Positions 45,595 to 57,885 of a stretch of 64,000 nucleotides of DNA are shown one piece after another (position 1 is the first letter of the stretch; each line of letters begins with the position of its first letter). The stretch is from Citrus sinensis (taxonomy: Eukaryota; Streptophyta; Magnoliopsida; Sapindales; Rutaceae), in the NCBI RefSeq assembly GCF_022201045.2, contig NC_068559.1, positions 22,513,501 to 22,577,500 on the forward strand, written 5' to 3'. The position numbers were made by a program, and so were the translations under genes. The notes beneath the pieces are model-generated. The model made no database searches, was not told the origin of the DNA, and saw only the letters and a list, made by a program, of their open reading frames with translations.

Positions 45595-46348
45595 TTATGC
45601 ATTGCTTACATGCCGTGATTTCAAGATGAGTGCACATAATAAAGTTTCGTAGACCTTTTCTGGGTCTGGAAGGATCCTGGCAACGGTTTCTCTTTGCATG
45701 CACTTGTGCATCCAAGCTGAGAATTTGGGGCACTCATTCTCAACCTTAAATCCCCCAAATTTCTCAACCGCGTAAAACCAAGAAGTCAGTGAAATGGCAA
45801 TGACATCAACGAATCCAAAGCTATCCCCGCCAAAGAGATCCTTCTCCCCCAAAGCTCCCTCAAGTTGCTTCAAAATCTCTATAAATTCATTCTTCGCCGT
45901 CTCGGGGACCTCGCCCTTGCTTTTCCATATGTTGCAGACTGCATCGAATACCTGCCAAAAAAGTGGTGTCATCTTTTAAGTTCGCATTTAGAAAGATACA
46001 AACATTTACACTTGAGAATTATAGACTGACCTTCTTGTCAATAAAATCTGACCAGAACCTTGCCTTAGCTCTCTCAGAAGCACAGGATGGGAGAAGTGGT
46101 GGCGAAGGCCAAGTCTCGTCAATGTAGTTAACTATGATAGTGGATTCACACAATGGTTTCCCATCGTGTAGCAAAACTGGGACTTTCTTATAGATGGGGT
46201 TTGATTTGAGCAACAAGTCACTCTTGCCCCCAAACAAGTTCTCAGCTCTGGCTTCATGTTCAACTCCTTTCTCAGCCAATGCAATCTTTGCTCTTAAGCA
46301 AAATGGGCTAGCCCAACAGTCCAAAAGAACAACCTCTCCCTTGGACAT
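45595..46348 (-). CDS. Tau-class glutathione S-transferase
   Basis: Two exons (46031-46348 and 45595-45951) with a 79-bp GT-AG intron encode 224 aa, the usual size of plant tau GSTs. The enzyme conjugates glutathione to electrophilic compounds in the cytosol and is often induced by stress or herbicides. The thioredoxin-like N-terminal domain begins MSKGEVVLLDCWASPFCLRA. The serine in WASPF is the catalytic residue of this class, and KKVPVLLHDGKPLCEST supplies the cis-proline and the glutathione-binding ES pair. The helical C-terminal domain starts in exon 2 (VFDAVCNIWKSKGEVP). The intron position is the conserved one for tau GSTs. The frame is intact. Upstream in-frame codons extend to 46462, but MSKGE is the family start. 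It lies just downstream of, and convergent to, the TTC27 relic. Confidence 0.93.
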
Positions 46349-47575
46349 ATTCACTTTCTTTGTTCTTGTTTCTTTTAGTTGGTTGATAGTAATTAAACCT
46401 TGAGTATCAAGGTTGGCAATTATAAAGTAGATAAGATGAAATTCCCAAAGTTTGTGTCGCAATCAACGTGTGTTCGTTGGCACTTCCTTAAAGGATGTGG
46501 CATTGTTCTTATCATTTCTTAGTTTTTGAAGCTAACTGTTTTAGTTGGCTTTCAACATGCACAAGAACAAGTTTGTCTTGTGTATGCGGAGTTTACTAAG
46601 GACAAGCCGAGTCGTAAGCAAGCATATACACTAATCAATCGGTATTGTCCAATGAAAATAAGTACTGTAAACTTATCAAAAAAAAAAAAGTAATGTAAAA
46701 AGTGTCTAGGATTTTGCCTAATATTTCTCAAAATAGGCTAATTAAGCCCAATTCTAGTGCTAGATTGGTTCAACTTTGAATCAAACTTGGAAACATTTTG
46801 CTTTAGATTATTATTATTAATTTAGAAGAGTCAAAAAGCTAAGAGTATCGTTGGTAAAGCTCAAACATGTGTAATATCACATATTACTTTTTTTTTATAC
46901 AAGTAATATCACATATTACTAGTGAGTGAGTTTCATAAACTTTCCTAATGAAGAAGACACATTTTGGGTTGTAAATCCTAACACAATATTTATTCAGTTG
47001 TTGGTGGGATATCCCAATTATGTACTTGTTTGTCTTCATGTGTTTTAAAAAAATCTATTGTAATGGATATATTGTAAATTTATCTAATTGCTTGTTATAA
47101 TGTTTCTATTGCGGTGTTATTCAAGTTGTCATTTTCAGTTTTATTTTATTTTTTCTTTAAATATAGTTAATTTGAAATGTTCTTTAATATCCATTACACT
47201 TGAGATCATCAAATAAGTGATTCTGGAGAATAATTGCTGTTGTTACTCGAATAAGAAAAGAAAACAAAATATAGCTAAGATAAAGCAAATGGAAATGAGA
47301 GCAACGTGATTTGCAAAGTTAACTTCACACTATCATAAAACCGAAAACAATAGCTTAAATAACAACACACCAAAGCCAAATAACGACCCAATAACCAACA
47401 CCAGAAAAGTACAAACAGTTTAAAACTTTCAACTAAGCAACATTTATGATTCCACATCAGCAGTCCTAAACACATCTTCTAACAATTGCAACTGTTCATT
47501 TTTGCTTCTGCCAATAAAAAGTTGATAGTAACCAAAGATTGTTGTCTTTATTGTCATTTGAGAGTAACCGATTAC
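46349..47575. repeat. GST upstream region and downstream block, copy 2
   Basis: 46349-46560 is the presumed GST promoter region, with no clear motif. From about 46575 the sequence matches 25155-25490 and 26224-26760, without the MITE. From about 47280 it matches 32365-32700, the RLK 3' flank. No gene is seen. Confidence 0.55.
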
Positions 47576-50500
47576 TTACGCAGTCACGTAAGTTGCTGGT
47601 TGGCCTCGCACATTTTTGACTAGTTTGTTTCTGAAGGAAAGCAGCTGAGCCGCAACCTCTTCCATGCTCATTCGTTCTCTCGGCAACTCTGAGGAGCAAG
47701 TGACTCCGATTGCCAGTACTGAAACCAAGCACTCTTTAACACTAAAACTTCTGGTCCATTGTTTGTGAGCATTGGCCTTGCTTGTCTCCCCTTCTTCTCT
47801 TTCTACAAGAAGCACTGGATCAACAATTTCAGCAAGTCTTTCAGGAAGAGCTTCCTTGACAAAATTATGTAGGGTTAGATTGCCTGTAAATATTTCATTC
47901 GTCGGCCTCTTTCCTGTAAACATTTCCAGCAAGAGTATTCCAAAACAGTACACATCTCCACTTGTTGAGACTTCGCTCCCCATTCCGTACTCTGCAATTC
48001 GAAAACTAAAATTGTTGGTTCAACTAGTAAAATCTCTAAGGATTGAAAGACAAGTTAATTAAATTATTGTATTTACCTGGTGCAGCATAACCAACGGTTC
48101 CTTTTACTCCAACAGAGCTTGATTGATTAGATGACAAGTTATTGGTGGCTTCCGGAAGGAATTTTGCTAATCCAAAATCACCTACATGGGCAGTCAATTC
48201 ACCATCCAGAAGAACATTGCTTGGCTTGAGATCACAATGGACTATTGGAGTTTCGCAATAATGATGAAGATAATCCAATGCGGAAGCAACATCAACGGCA
48301 ATATTCAGTCTTTGCAGGAGATTTAGATTCCTTGGTGCCTCAGCGTTCGGATGCAACCATTCCTCCAGGCTCCCGTTGACCATGAACTCATAAACTAAAG
48401 CCTCGAAATCATTTCCTTGGAAGTCAACACTTGCACAGGAAGTTATTATTTTGACAAGATTCCGATGCCTACTACTCCTCAAGGCTTGACACTCCGCTAT
48501 GAAACTCTTTGAAGCTCCACGATGTTGAAGATTAAGTACCTTAACTGCCACCAGCGTTTTATGATCATCGTGACTGAGGATTCCTTTATAGACCGAACCA
48601 AAGCTACCGGCACCAATCAAGTTTTCCAAAGAGAACCCATCAGTTGCTTTGAACAGATTCTCATAGGACACTCGTAAAACCGAAGCCAATAATGCTGACG
48701 GAGGAGTGGCCGGCTCCCTTTTTGATTTGCTCCGCCGGGAAGTAATTATCAAACACGACATCCCTGTCACTAACAAAATTACTGTAACTACAGGAATAAT
48801 AAGTTTCAGGGAACGGGCACGTGATTGCTTTGATTCTTTGATGGAACAAGTAGATAAATGCAAGTCAGATATGCCACCACAAAGGTTATCATTTCCATCA
48901 AGAGATATAGCACTTGAATTGCTGAAGACTCCTTTTATTGGTACTTCGCCCTCGAAATGATTAAAAGACAGATTTAAATTCTGCAAAAAGAGAAAGTTTT
49001 CAAAATATTTTGGAATCCGGCCAGACAAATTGTTCCGCGAAAGATCAAGCTTCTCAATGCCTCTCAAAGAACTGAATGATGAAGGGATATTCCCTCGAAA
49101 GAAATTACCATTCATGACGAGTCGTTCCAACCTAATGCAACTTCCTAGACTGCTTGGAATTTCACCAGACAATTTGTTCTCAGATAAACTTATAACACCC
49201 AGATTTTTCAAGATACCAAAATTTGAGGGTAAAGGACCATTCAATTGGTTTTGAGATAGATCGAGATAGATTGAGAAGGAAGGGAGACCAATCACTTCAG
49301 TGGGTATGGTACCACTGAGGTTGTTTTTAGAGAGATCTAATAGTATCAAGTTTTGGCATTTCCCTAGACTTGATGGAATGCTTCCCTCTAACATGTTTTC
49401 CGCAAAATCTAGTATAGCTAACGATGTCAAATTTCCTATAGAAGATGGAATTTCCCCCCAAAACTTGTTCCCCTTCAGCCACAACCTCTGTAGCTTTTGA
49501 AGATCTCCTATACTTCCCGGAATTCGGCCTGTGAATTGGTTGTCCCCAAGATCTAAAAGCTCTAAGTTAACAAGATTTCTTAATCCACTTGGGATATTTC
49601 CGAACAATTGATTTTCTGCAACTGATAATTTTCCAAGTCGGATTGACAAGTTCCCCACAGCTTCAGGTAACATTCCACCAAAATTGTTGTCTCCAATCTC
49701 CAGTAGCTCTAGCCTAGAAGCGTTGACCAAAGAATTGACAAATTCCAAGTCATCTTTTTCCCCATTTCCTAAGTGATTCGTAAAAATACTAACCCGTCGG
49801 AGTTTAAGTAAATTTTCCAAACTAGGCACCTTTCCACTGAATCCATTCATATCAATTAAAAGTGTCATTAGATTTGAGGCATTGGATATTGAAGCAGGAA
49901 TAGGCCCAGCAAACTGATTATCACCAAGGTTTAGTTGTTCAAGATTAGGTAGAGTGAAGCCTAAGTCTGATGGAAGGGTTCCTTGAAGTTGGTTAAGGGG
50001 AACACAAATATAATTAAGCGAAGACAAGTTGTAGATTGAGAAAGGGATTTCACCTGATAGCTTATTTACTGCCAATAGTATATAACGCATCCTCTTAAGC
50101 TGACTCATGGTTTCAGGAATTTGTCCCACAAATTGATTTTCAGCTGCTGAGAGGACTTGGAGTGATGACAAATTGCCCAAGGAAGATGGGATTTCTCCTG
50201 ACAAACTGTTTAAGTGTACTATGAGAATCCGGAGCTTTGATAAGGAGCCCAGTTTCCCTGGAACTTTCCCCACAAGCTCATTGACGCCTACCCCGAGGGA
50301 TTCAAGGTTAACGCAATGCGATATGTTGTCAGGAATTTCACCTCCGAATGTATTGTTGCCCAGCTTTAAAATTCGTAATCTGAACAGATATCCAATCTCT
50401 TGAGGGATTTCGTCGCGGAAGCTATTATTTTTGAGATTTAACACTCTGAGAAAACTTAAATTTCCAATGTGAGGCGACAGAGACCCCTGCAAGAGTAAAG

Positions 50501-50765
50501 ATGGAAGAAGTAATGCAGTCACCCTTTGGTGCCGTGGACTGCAAGTGACACCTTTCCATTGACAAAAGTGCCTGGAATAGTTCCATGAACTCAAAACGTG
50601 AAGAGGGTCACGAGTAACTTTGGCCTTGAATTCAAGCAATGCCAGTTGATCCGTTTCATTGCTTTTGAGCACACAATCGGCTGATTGGAAGCTGAAGCTG
50701 AAGCAACAGAAAATAAAGAAACAAATGCTTACACTGATTGAACTCATCATGTTTACAAAATCCAT
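47576..50765 (-). CDS. RLK-D: LRR receptor-like kinase, EFR/Xa21 type (LRR-XII), intact
   Basis: Exons 48077-50765 and 47576-47991 with an 85-bp GT-AG intron encode 1034 aa, collinear with RLK-B without gaps. The same layout is present: signal peptide, cysteine cap, about twenty LRRs, transmembrane helix near 655-676, and a non-RD kinase (HCDLKPSN, DFGLAK, APE split by the intron). Differences from RLK-B cluster in the LRR solvent-exposed positions (for example residues 130-140, 180-190, 225-260, 295-330 and 355-385), as expected if ligand recognition has diverged. In the kinase, DVYCFG replaces DVYSFG, and RSSRHRN replaces RSIRHRN. The N-terminal 178 codons and the promoter are identical by eye to RLK-E. 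The ligand is unknown. Confidence 0.95.
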
Positions 50766-51506
50766 TTTACTGCTGGAGAAAATTAAAATGATAAACTTTC
50801 ATAGAGGTCGGTAAGATAAACTATATTCGTATATGTATTTTTTTAATGATTTATGGACTCTGTGCTTGATGCTGAAATGTGAACCGGCTGGTACCATGAC
50901 AGTGAAACTAATATTTTTTATTTTTTATAATAATATTAATTATCATATTTATTACTACAGTAAGAATAATATAATACAGCTTTAAAGGAGGCCCACCATA
51001 CGCCCTTTTCAATCTCTATCAGTTTCCAGCATTTTGTCATTTTTTTTTATTTTAGCGCTTAGTCCACAATAAATATAAAATAATTTAATCAACAACAATA
51101 AAAAAAGGGAAAAAAAAAGTAGGACAAGACTCAACAGAAAGTTAAATATGGTGGATGAAGTGTTGACTACTGTTAAATGACTTGGGAAACGTTCAAAGCA
51201 CGACAGGAATTAAAGATTCACAACACCTTTTTTCTAAAATTTTCGGTACCAAAATTTATGATTCACAACGTTCAAAGCACGGTGGATGGAGTGTTAGACT
51301 ATTTTTTTTTCGATCATTTTGGATGCTGTACTTGATGCTAAAATGTATTCTAATATTAATTATCATATTTATTACTATTGTAAGAATAATATAATACAGC
51401 TTTTCTTTTAAGGAAGACCCGCCACACTCACTTTTGACATTCTATCAGTTTCCAGCATTTTGTCGTTTCGTATTGTAGTTAATAAGAAGTAAAATGAAAC
51501 ACTTGG
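50766..51506. promoter_or_regulatory. RLK-D upstream region
   Basis: To about 51044 this is identical by eye to 61189-61467 upstream of RLK-E. It contains one copy of the GTGAACCGGCTGG promoter unit plus a partial second copy (about 51300-51480). No reliable TATA box can be assigned. A 70-codon frame at 51182 is not supported. Confidence 0.45.
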
Positions 51507-52915
51507 TAAGCCAACGTGCACATACAAGTTATATATTATCTGCTATATCACAAATAAGTGGTTTCATGAACTGTCCTCACTAAGAAGATGCAGGGTTGTG
51601 TGCCTATATCGGACAGTATTAATTCAGTTGTAATATTTTAAGCTCAATAACTGAATAGATATTGTGTTAGGATTTACAACCCAAAATGCATCTACTTAAT
51701 TAGGAAAGTTTATCAAACTCACTCATTAGTTATATGTATTACATGTTGGAGCTTTACTAAGGAAACTCCAAGATTATTAATATTGGTTTATTCATTTCTT
51801 GACTTTCTGCATTTCATCTTCTCATCTTCCCTTCACTCATCCAAAAATCTGTGCCTTTCATAGTTTCATTTTACTTCTTATTATTCTGAGCTGGTGTTGA
51901 TATTTAAAATTCCTCTAATTTGTGGCTTGAGCGTGCCCTGCCCCGATTGCTTTCGCTGATGCCTTGGTTGTTCTGTCCTCTTTCTGAGATTTTTATGAAA
52001 TTTTTATCGCAAGATTATTTGAAGTACGGCCAAATTGCAGAATAGATGTGCCGAGATTTGTTGATTTCAAATTTCTTATCATCATCATTTATTTAATTTC
52101 AGTCAGTTAGATATCTACGCGGATTGAATGAATCTTATTGTTTCGCAACCTGCTGAATTTCTTGAACCCATTCAAGGGGGATGATAGCAAATTGGAAGTC
52201 TAGTCATTCGACTCTTGTTGGATATTCAAAATGACAATGAGGTTAAAGCTGGCAAAAAATAAATAAAATTAGTGCATGCATCTGATCGGGGTTACTGTGT
52301 TTGTAATTAAATATGTAAATCTGATCGAATTTAACGTCATTTTTATCAGTTTTTTAACTAAATATGCTAATAATTGAAGTGAAAAAAATTTCTAATTTTG
52401 GACCCGAAGGGCACGTTAATTGAAAGCTTTGCTGAATGATTCAGTGGTAGTGAGTAATACCCACTTTCAATACTCGAGTCTTCCAGGTTGTGAGATCTTC
52501 AACAAGTAATCATTTTCAAGAAGTTTCAATCGTCGGTGTCGTTTGAATTGGTCATCTAAAGCTGCCCTCTTGATATTTTTCTTGGTCTTTGTTTCAGACT
52601 TTTAGTTTTTCTACGTATAAAATCATTATTAAGTTCATTTTCTTATCACAAAATTCTGAATCTTTTGCGTTCTTTATTCCCTGCATTTGCCAATGCTATT
52701 GATTATAGCCACGCAAGGTGAAAAAAGTTCAAATATTTATATATTGTTTTTAGTTTTATTAACCGCCTTTGATGTATAAGGCTCTTGCTGATGCTATTCA
52801 TGATCAAGATAATTAGATTTTGCGGTTATTAGATTTTGCAAGGCTGACATTTTGTTGGAGGGAAATCCAGTTAATTGAATTGTGAATTGTGAACAAGTTT
52901 AGATAGTGAGTTTAA
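51507..52915 (+). repeat. Large inverted repeat, left arm (1.4 kb)
   Basis: Reverse complement of 55386-56786 with high identity over the whole length (small indels only). The outer 250 bp belong to the downstream block in reverse orientation; the rest occurs nowhere else in the window. No gene is seen. Confidence 0.9.
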
Positions 52916-55385
52916 GCATGATGGTGCCTACAAGATATAAATTCTAACTTTAATAAAGATAAAACTTATTCTTATTAAGACAATAAAGTTTACAGAATCT
53001 AAATCATGCTCTGATACCAACTAAAACGACCCGCCCCGTATACCCCAGGCAAGTCAATCTAATCTCATCAAAACAAATTTGATAATAATATAATTAGTAA
53101 GGATTCTGCCGAAAATTCGGCAGTCTCCTTTATAAATATAACACCCCCAATTTGAAAATATGTAAAACAACCACTCCTAATATAATTCAATATACAACAA
53201 ACTCCAATAATCAACATCTTCAACCAAAATGCTGAGTTTTACTCAAGATATCTCCAGAGTCTCAAAAGATAATATTATAACTAGTATTAATATACCTTAG
53301 TTTATTCTTAATCCCAAAAAAATAATATAACAAAATTATATATTCCCAAAATAACGAGATAACCAAGATGTCCTAACAAAAATCATTTATATCTTCTAAC
53401 ACCATCACGTGGCCAAGACTTAAAATATATTTACAGTCGTTGGGTCGGTCTGGTGTACCTGCAACCTCCTGTTGGGGGGGGGGGGAATATAATAAAAGCG
53501 GGATGAGTATAAAACTCAGTGAGATCAGTGAGTGGATAGTAGTTTTTGAAAATTATTTCTTACTTTAAAAGAAATAATCATAACATTTCCAAATACGATT
53601 TCATCAAACCATATACGAGAAACCAGTAATAAATTATTTAACAGCTAAATCAAATTACTAACCTTGAAAAGCATATATAATATCGTACGTGATAACCATG
53701 GAAATCATATCACAATATCATATAAAATATACAAATATGAAATCATCACTAAACAAGTACTCAGGGGAATAATCTGGTCATATCCGGACCTCAACGGACG
53801 GGTAATGACGTACTATCTAGGTACCGTCACGCCCCAAAGCTACACGAATAGATAAAGAAATACCATCTCATATCTCATTATAACTCATCATATCTGTGCA
53901 TGCATAATATAGTCCCCAAAGAATAAAAGCGCCCAAGCACATGGCCCAAATCCTCTATGTGTACTCAGACGGACCCCAAAAGCCTGTATCTCATCTGTAT
54001 CATATTTATCTCAATATCTGTCTGTATCTCATATCTATATCTATGTAATCATCATACCACATGCATATGCCCCCAAAAGGCAGAAGCGCCCAAACACACG
54101 GCCCAAAGCCTCTATGTGTGTTCAGACGGGCCCCAAAGGCCTCTCATCTCATATGTATCACCATATCTGGAGGGAAGGGTATTGTCCAATGCTTTTTAAA
54201 AAAATCTCTATATTCATTTTCATGTACATTCTAATCATACTTTAAAATACTATCATATTTTATTCAATATTGATACGGAAAACTATTAACCAAACATTTT
54301 AATATAATATCAATGTGTGAATAAAATCAATTTTAAGAAAATCATTAAATCAAAACATTTAAAATATTTATTTCGCAAACATTCTTTACTATCATAATTA
54401 ATTATGAAAATAGGTTTTGTATATTCCACTCACAATGACGGTGTTCAGACCCGATTATCGTCTACGTTCGCGGATTGGTTCTCGCTCACGGATCCTCCTA
54501 ACTCAAGGAAACGACATAATTATTTTTAGTAAATCGGAATTAGGACTAAATTTATGCAATAAACTCGAAACAAACATCTATCCATAATTTACAACTCCCG
54601 TGTTGATATAATTACCAAAATACCCTCGAATTCGTAAATCATTAAAATACTCTGAAATCGTAAATCATCGAATTACCCTCGGAATTGTAATTATATCCAA
54701 TCCTCAATTCCTGGAATTACTAAAATATCCACAGGCTCAGAAATTACAAAATTGCCCTCAAAGTGTGAAATTATCGAATGGCCCTCGTTGGTCAACGGTA
54801 ACCGGAATTTAGTCAACGCTGAGCGGGAAGCTCAAGTCTGAAAGTTCCAATCACGCTGAGTCTAATAGTGCCGGTGGTGAGCTCCCACGCGCGGCAACGA
54901 CGTCGGAATCTAGCTCGGCAGCCGTGAAACTCCAACAATTGACCGGCGGCGAAACAGTGACTCTCGGTGGCTATGGATGGTCAGAAATTGAAGAGGGAGT
55001 CGTGGGGAACAAAACTGAGGTGGTGGCGTGGTCAAATTCCGGTAGAATCAACGACGGTGGTGATGGGTTTTGGCCGCGGTTTCTCAAGCTTGAAACGGCG
55101 GCGATCCCGTCGGTTTTCAGCGACAATGACAGTTTGGGGTATGATGGCCGGTCTTCAAGCTTCAGATTGGTACCAAGCTTGACCAGTGGGGTGGCCGGAA
55201 TCACAGCTTCTGTTACTCTCTCACACGTGTGGGTATATGTTCCCTGTTTCTAGCTTATTCTTTTTTTTTTGAACTTTTTAACCGCCTCATTTTTATTTAT
55301 TTTTTCACATATGTTACATATGACAACTAATAGTAGTAATTATTTTTAATAAAGTAATTATTATTAATAATAATAGACATACTTT
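52916..55385 (-). mobile_element. Spacer of the inverted repeat: probable LTR-type retroelement relic
   Basis: A 2.47-kb stretch without a convincing gene. On the minus strand TGGTATCAGAGC (53008-53019) matches an initiator-tRNA-Met primer site and adjoins CGGGTCGTTTTAG, an LTR-end-like sequence. A 70-bp segment is repeated at about 53914-53983 and 54070-54142 (shared CTCTATGTGT and TCAGACGG). The 109-codon frame at 54924-55253 is GC-rich but unlike any family I know. A non-autonomous or solo-LTR remnant is the best guess; clear LTR pairs were not found. Confidence 0.35.
53914..54142. repeat. Two copies of a 70-bp direct repeat
   Basis: CCCCAAA...AGCGCCCAA...CTCTATGTGT...CAGACGG occurs at 53914-53983 and 54070-54142, spaced about 156 bp apart. 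Confidence 0.75.
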
Positions 55386-56786
55386 TTAAACTCACTATCT
55401 AAACTTGTTCACAATTCAATTAACCGGATCTCCCTCCAACAAAATGTCAGCCTTGCAAAATCTAATAACCGCAAAATCTAATTATCTTGATCATGAATAG
55501 CATCAGCAGGAGCCTTATACATCAAAGGCTGTTAATAAAACTAAAAACAATATATAAATATTTGAACTTTTTTTCACCTTGCGTGGCTATAATCAATAGC
55601 ATTGGCAAATGCAGGGAATAAAGAACGCAAAAGATTCAGAATTTGTGATAAGAAAATGAACTTAATAATGATTTTATACGTAGAAAAACTAAAAGTCTGA
55701 AACAAAGACCAAGAAAAATATCAAGAGGGCAGCTTTAGATGACCAATTCAAACGACACCGACGATTGAAACTTCTTGAAAATTATTACTTGTTGAAGATT
55801 TCACAACCTGGAAGACCCGAGTATTGAAAGTGGGTATTACTCACTGCCACTGAATCATTCAGCAAAGCTTTCAATTAACGTGCCTACGGGTCCAAAATTA
55901 GAAATTTTTTTCACTTCAATTATTAGCATATTTAGTTAAAAAACTGATAAAAATGACGTTAAATTCGATCAGATTTACATATTTAATTACAAACACAGTA
56001 ACCCCGATCAGATGCATACACTAATTTTATTTATTTTTTGTCAGCTTTAACCTCATTGTCATTTTGAATATCCTACAAGAGTCGAATGACTAGACTTCCA
56101 ATTTGCTATCATCCCCCTTGAATGGGTTCAAGAAATTCAGCAGGTTGCGAAACAATAAGATTCATTCAATCCGCGTAGATATCTAACTGACTGAAATTAA
56201 ATAAATGATGATGATAAGAAATTTGAAATCAACAAATCTCGGCACATCTATTCTGCAATTTGGCCGTACTTCAAATAATCTTGCGATAAAAATTTCATAA
56301 AAATCTCAGAAAGAGGACAGAACAACCAAGGCATCAGCGAAAGCAATCGGGGCAGGGCACGCTCAAGCCACAAATTAGAGGAATTTTAAATATCAACACC
56401 AGCTCAGAATAATAAGAAGTAAAATGAAACTATGAAAGGCACAGATTTTTGGATGAGTGAAGGGAAGATGAGAAGATGAAATGCAGAAAGTCAAGAAATG
56501 AATAAACCAATATTAATAATCTTGGAGTTTCCTTAGTAAAGCTCCAACATGTAATACATATAACTAATGAGTGAGTTTGATAAACTTTCCTAATTAAGTA
56601 GATGCATTTTGGGTTGTAAATCCTAACACAATATCTATTCAGTTATTGAGCTTAAAATATTACAACTGAATTAATACTGTCCGATATAGGCACACAATCC
56701 TGCATCTTCTTAGTGAGGACAGTTCATGAAACCACTTATTTGTGATATAGCAGATAATATATAACTTGTATGTGCACGTTGGCTTA
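55386..56786 (-). repeat. Large inverted repeat, right arm (1.4 kb)
   Basis: Partner of 51507-52915. This arm continues at its outer end into native downstream-block DNA (56787 onwards matches 26531 onwards), so it is probably the original and the left arm the inverted copy. Confidence 0.9.
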
Positions 56787-57136
56787 ATATCCCAATTACG
56801 CACTTGCTTGTCTTCCTGTGCTGTGAAAAGATCTATTGTAAAGGATGTATTGTAAATTTATCAACTTGCTTATTATGATGCTTCTATTGTGGTCTTATTC
56901 GAGTTGTCACTTTTAGTTTTTATTTATTTTTTTCTTGTTTAAATATAGTTAACTTGAAATGTTCTTTAATACCCAACACACTTGAGATCATCAAATAAGT
57001 GACAACAGAACATAATTGCAACTGTTCATTTTTGCTTCTGCCAATAAAAGGATGATAGTAACCAAAGATTTGTTGTCTTTATTGTCATTTGAGAGTAACC
57101 AATTACTTATGCAGTCACATAAGTTACTGGTTGGCT
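56787..57136 (-). pseudogene. Downstream block, copy 3, and stump of RLK-E exon 2
   Basis: 56787-57017 matches the downstream block. 57018-57136 matches the 3' flank and last few codons of RLK exon 2 and stops abruptly at CTGGTTGGC, where unrelated DNA begins. Confidence 0.65.
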
Positions 57137-57885
57137 TTATTGTCATTTAAGGATAGAGGCTCTCTCCACACGCGCATGCACAGGGGGGGGTGTGAATCCA
57201 TGACTGATTTGGTTGAACTCGTGTGCGGCCGCGTGTCTTGCGTACACGAATGTCAGCCCAAAAACACCCAAGCTTGCATGGTACGTTTTTAATTTCCTTT
57301 TAAATTTGTTGTAACAGTTTCAAACCTTTTGAATTCAAAAGTTTTGTAACAGCTCCGCAATTATTTTTGGTTTGTTGTGCAATTCAATTATTGAATTGAA
57401 TTGTTTAAATTCAATGGCTGTTACAGCAATTAAATTGCACATATTGAATTCCAAAATTCAATTCTTGTGCTGCTGTTACCTACCCACATGAGTATAAAAA
57501 GGCATCGTCCCTCTTCTGTTTTTGCACACACTGAAACTAGCACACAGAGCTCTTGCAATTTTTCTTTCCTCCTTCTTTTGTCTGTTTTTTGATCGAGTTT
57601 GCCGCTGTTGTGGTTCGCCGGAATTACCTGTCTGTGCTTGACCGAAAATTCGTGCCCGTTGTATCCTGGGAAACAGTTACCAACAGACCTAAAGCACTTC
57701 AATAGGTGGTAAATCTGTTTTAAGGAAACTGAGCTACAGGCCTCGGGTTTATTTCCCGTTTCGTTTTTTCTTTTCCCTGCTGTTTTTCAGTTGTTCATTC
57801 GTGATTTCCAGTTGTTGTTTACGTTGCTACAGTTAAATTACCTACTGGTTTTATTTGTTTAACTCACTGTGTTTAATTTTTATTA
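57137..57885 (+). other. Foreign DNA replacing the RLK-E kinase region; LTR-like
   Basis: This 750-bp stretch sits exactly where the kinase exons should be and is unlike the other RLK copies. It has a TATA box (GTATAAAAAGG at about 57493) followed by a C/T-rich leader-like region and a stretch resembling the R-U5 part of plant copia LTRs (TTGTATCCTGGGAAACAG). No clear terminal repeats or target duplication are visible, so it may be a solo-LTR fragment or captured promoter. No gene is seen. Confidence 0.4.

Noticed and set aside
49030..49500. Plus-strand frames opposite the RLK genes (also at 34444, 58416 and others)
   Set aside because: Antisense shadows of LRR codons.
53008..53019. Possible tRNA gene remnant at GCTCTGATACCA
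   Set aside because: Only 12 bp match a tRNA 3' end in antisense, as expected for a retroelement primer site; no cloverleaf around it.
54924..55253. 109-codon plus-strand frame in the inverted-repeat spacer
   Set aside because: Overlapping frames exist on both strands in a GC-rich patch; no motifs, probably chance.
51507..56786. Inverted repeat as the terminal repeats of one large foldback transposon
   Set aside because: The right outer edge runs into native block sequence without a target duplication, so an inverted duplication explains it better.
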